Positions 15,701-16,161 of a stretch of DNA of 16,161 nucleotides are shown piece by piece. Both the position numbers and the translations under genes were made by a program. Origin of the DNA: JBIOJM01 sp044450785 (GTDB lineage Bacteria > Planctomycetota > Planctomycetia > Isosphaerales > Isosphaeraceae); the NCBI GenBank assembly GCA_044450785.1, contig JBIOJM010000235.1:1-16161 (forward strand), read 5' to 3'. The notes beneath the pieces are model-generated. The model worked only from the letters and a program-made list of their open reading frames with translations. It had not been told where the DNA came from and ran no database searches. Numbering within the stretch: the stretch's first letter is position 1; every line of letters begins with the position of its first letter.

Positions 15701-16161
15701 CTCTTGCCGACCTCGAGGATGCCCAGGAGGAGCTCGAGCAGACTCGCCGCGACGCCGAGGAGCAACTGGCGGTCGAGCAGCTCGCGCGGATGGGTGATCG
15801 GCTCAAGTCGCTTGCCCAGCGGCAGGAGAAGATCGTCTCCGAGACGAGCTCTTATGAATCTCTCCGGCAAAAGAACGACGGCAAATTGACCATCGCGCAG
15901 CGCGCGGGGGTCAAAGGGCTGGGACAGGTCCAGACCGGCCTGAAGGAAGAGACGGCCGAGATCACCGAGAGCCTCGAGGGTGCGCCGGTCTTCGCGCTGA
16001 CGCTTCGTCGCGCCGCGGGGAGCATGGAAACAGCCGCCCTTCGGCTCGAAGCGCTCAAGACCGACAAACCGACCGAGCGAGCCGCCCAGGCGGCTTCGGA
16101 ACGATTCAAGCAGCTTCTCGAATCGCTCAAAGCGGATGCGGGCGGTGACGGCGGGCAGGGC
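12754..16161 (+). CDS. Large membrane-anchored coiled-coil protein, DUF4175-like (3' end beyond window)
   Basis: The frame is open from ATG 12754 (or 12757) to the window edge, 1136 codons with no stop, so the gene is cut by the window. Three hydrophobic helices lie at ~27-49, ~53-71 and ~151-173. Between them sits a short helical segment (LDIAMRIEERWPGLNDRLAS) that is a hallmark of this planctomycete/proteobacterial family as I remember it. Residues ~195-470 are beta-rich, with Ig-like segments (VRLIAPEYTG, then VRVVLDDDFGLQSARLIYRL). From ~475 onward the protein is charged and rich in Gln/Glu/Lys/Arg, strongly coiled-coil, with an acidic/serine/proline linker at ~660-700. GGAG at 12744-12747 sets the start. 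The overall plan resembles DUF4175 proteins, but I cannot confirm the family. In this position it may be a structural tether of the MoxR/VWA complex. Confidence 0.85.
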   Translation, partial: MMTPRQLESRIRGLRASVRRLVALHGLSWVLGLIVPLVILAGFADWLFHLDAVIRAALLAGLICAGLWLAHRRVLRPLFVRFADLDIAMRIEERWPGLNDRLASMIEFMHLDSKDDRHGSRAMREATVRQAVEEASTLDFRQVIEPRPVVRALSAASAALVVGALLVLVAPVTARIAMKRLFVPFGATSWPQQTHLVLNERDTMLKVARGDSFTLSVRVRSGDKVPESAQVTYHFADGEDAGEPLRSIEGGEFRGRIETVNQPFRFTVTAGDDRTSIRDVPVKVVPPPTLKSLTVRLIAPEYTGLPAQVLAPGLTQFRALDGTRLELEALASKPLVHAELRVGDKPAGGELAFDQSRTRFKTAFTVKENFAFWFDLKDTEGFRNREAVRYDLRRFADDAPRVVIDEPKTDRDIPADATVPVRVVLDDDFGLQSARLIYRLATGDSEPHAEVVIPLWTAEEQGRGASAGSFVKHQEVPHNWDLTPLKLPIGTVITFYADARDFDAIKGPNIGKSREVRLRIVSKDDAARQFDDARRELREELARVLTMQKQAMTPVDNAMRSLSQTNRLQPAQRDDLNNAGMIQRQVTSRINNRDEGIGARIRHGLDDLRNFKIDNSDAQKQMEEMLARLGVIRDQHLGPAEQELSRATKSLDENAVSKTTDQPSRAADSSSKPATPEKSQPKQKDRSKRDAPGADRQVPGSDPARSALAEAKTNQKAIADELQKMLDGLSEFETYRGVVKDAQELLKQHEQTMKQTTEAAAKPELMGKPLGALSPEQKSDLGNLSSRQSQVGKGLQNLLERMGEMARRTDESDPLASSAMREAAQKNQKQGTVGKLSEAADQLEKNQMGQARARQEQARDELRDLVDSIQNRRERELARLVKELKNAEGELEKTRARQAQNLQKTREAQKNPDEKERREQLKRLAKQQAEIQKDLERQLQRLAKLSADRAARAGQNASGRMSRAQGNLDEDQGDEAGKREEEALADLEDAQEELEQTRRDAEEQLAVEQLARMGDRLKSLAQRQEKIVSETSSYESLRQKNDGKLTIAQRAGVKGLGQVQTGLKEETAEITESLEGAPVFALTLRRAAGSMETAALRLEALKTDKPTERAAQAASERFKQLLESLKADAGGDGGQG

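Noticed and set aside
14761..15870. 369-codon - strand frame, leucine-rich and hydrophobic-looking
   Set aside because: The leucines are the reverse complement of the Gln/Glu/Lys codons of the coiled-coil gene. It is not a membrane protein gene.

Overview
The window is GC-rich, uses GTG/TTG starts freely, and carries a large exported quinoprotein-like propeller/TPR protein followed by a MoxR - DUF58 - BatA-type - VWA/GATase-like - DUF4175-like gene row. From memory of such gene orders this fits a planctomycete (Planctomycetota, Isosphaeraceae-like). That assignment is inference from content and style; there is no rRNA or other marker gene here.

Layout. Positions 1-601 hold a poorly recognised two-gene unit on the + strand: a hypothetical protein (3-485) and a possible 39-residue protein joined to it by a GTGA stop/start overlap (482-601). 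Facing it on the - strand is a 53-residue antitoxin-like protein with an apparent TTG start (695-856). Positions 857-1307 show no convincing gene and must hold the control region of what follows. From 1308 to the window end everything reads rightwards: a 1502-residue secreted protein with TPRs between two PQQ-type beta-propellers (1308-5816), a MoxR-family AAA+ ATPase (5950-7032), a DUF58 protein overlapping it (6989-7888), a BatA-like membrane protein with VWA and GATase-like domains (7925-10114), a second membrane VWA/GATase-like protein (10162-12570), and a very long membrane-anchored coiled-coil protein that runs off the window (12754 to beyond 16161).

How they may work together. MoxR ATPases usually act with VWA proteins: the AAA+ ring remodels or activates a partner that presents a metal-dependent adhesion (MIDAS) surface. 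Here one ATPase is followed by one soluble DUF58 protein with a VWA-like fold, two membrane VWA proteins and a membrane coiled-coil protein, which suggests a membrane-associated assembly or quality-control complex of unknown substrate. The propeller/TPR protein upstream may be an envelope scaffold of the same system, but that rests on adjacency only.

Small elements of note are a hairpin that would bury the MoxR Shine-Dalgarno sequence (5921-5942), a perfect 12-bp inverted repeat between the two VWA genes (10118-10145), and a two-hairpin element in the 183-base gap before the last gene (12613-12657). The last two look like dispersed intergenic repeats and neither has the T-run of a classic terminator. 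No tRNA, rRNA, CRISPR array, insertion sequence or complete terminator was seen.
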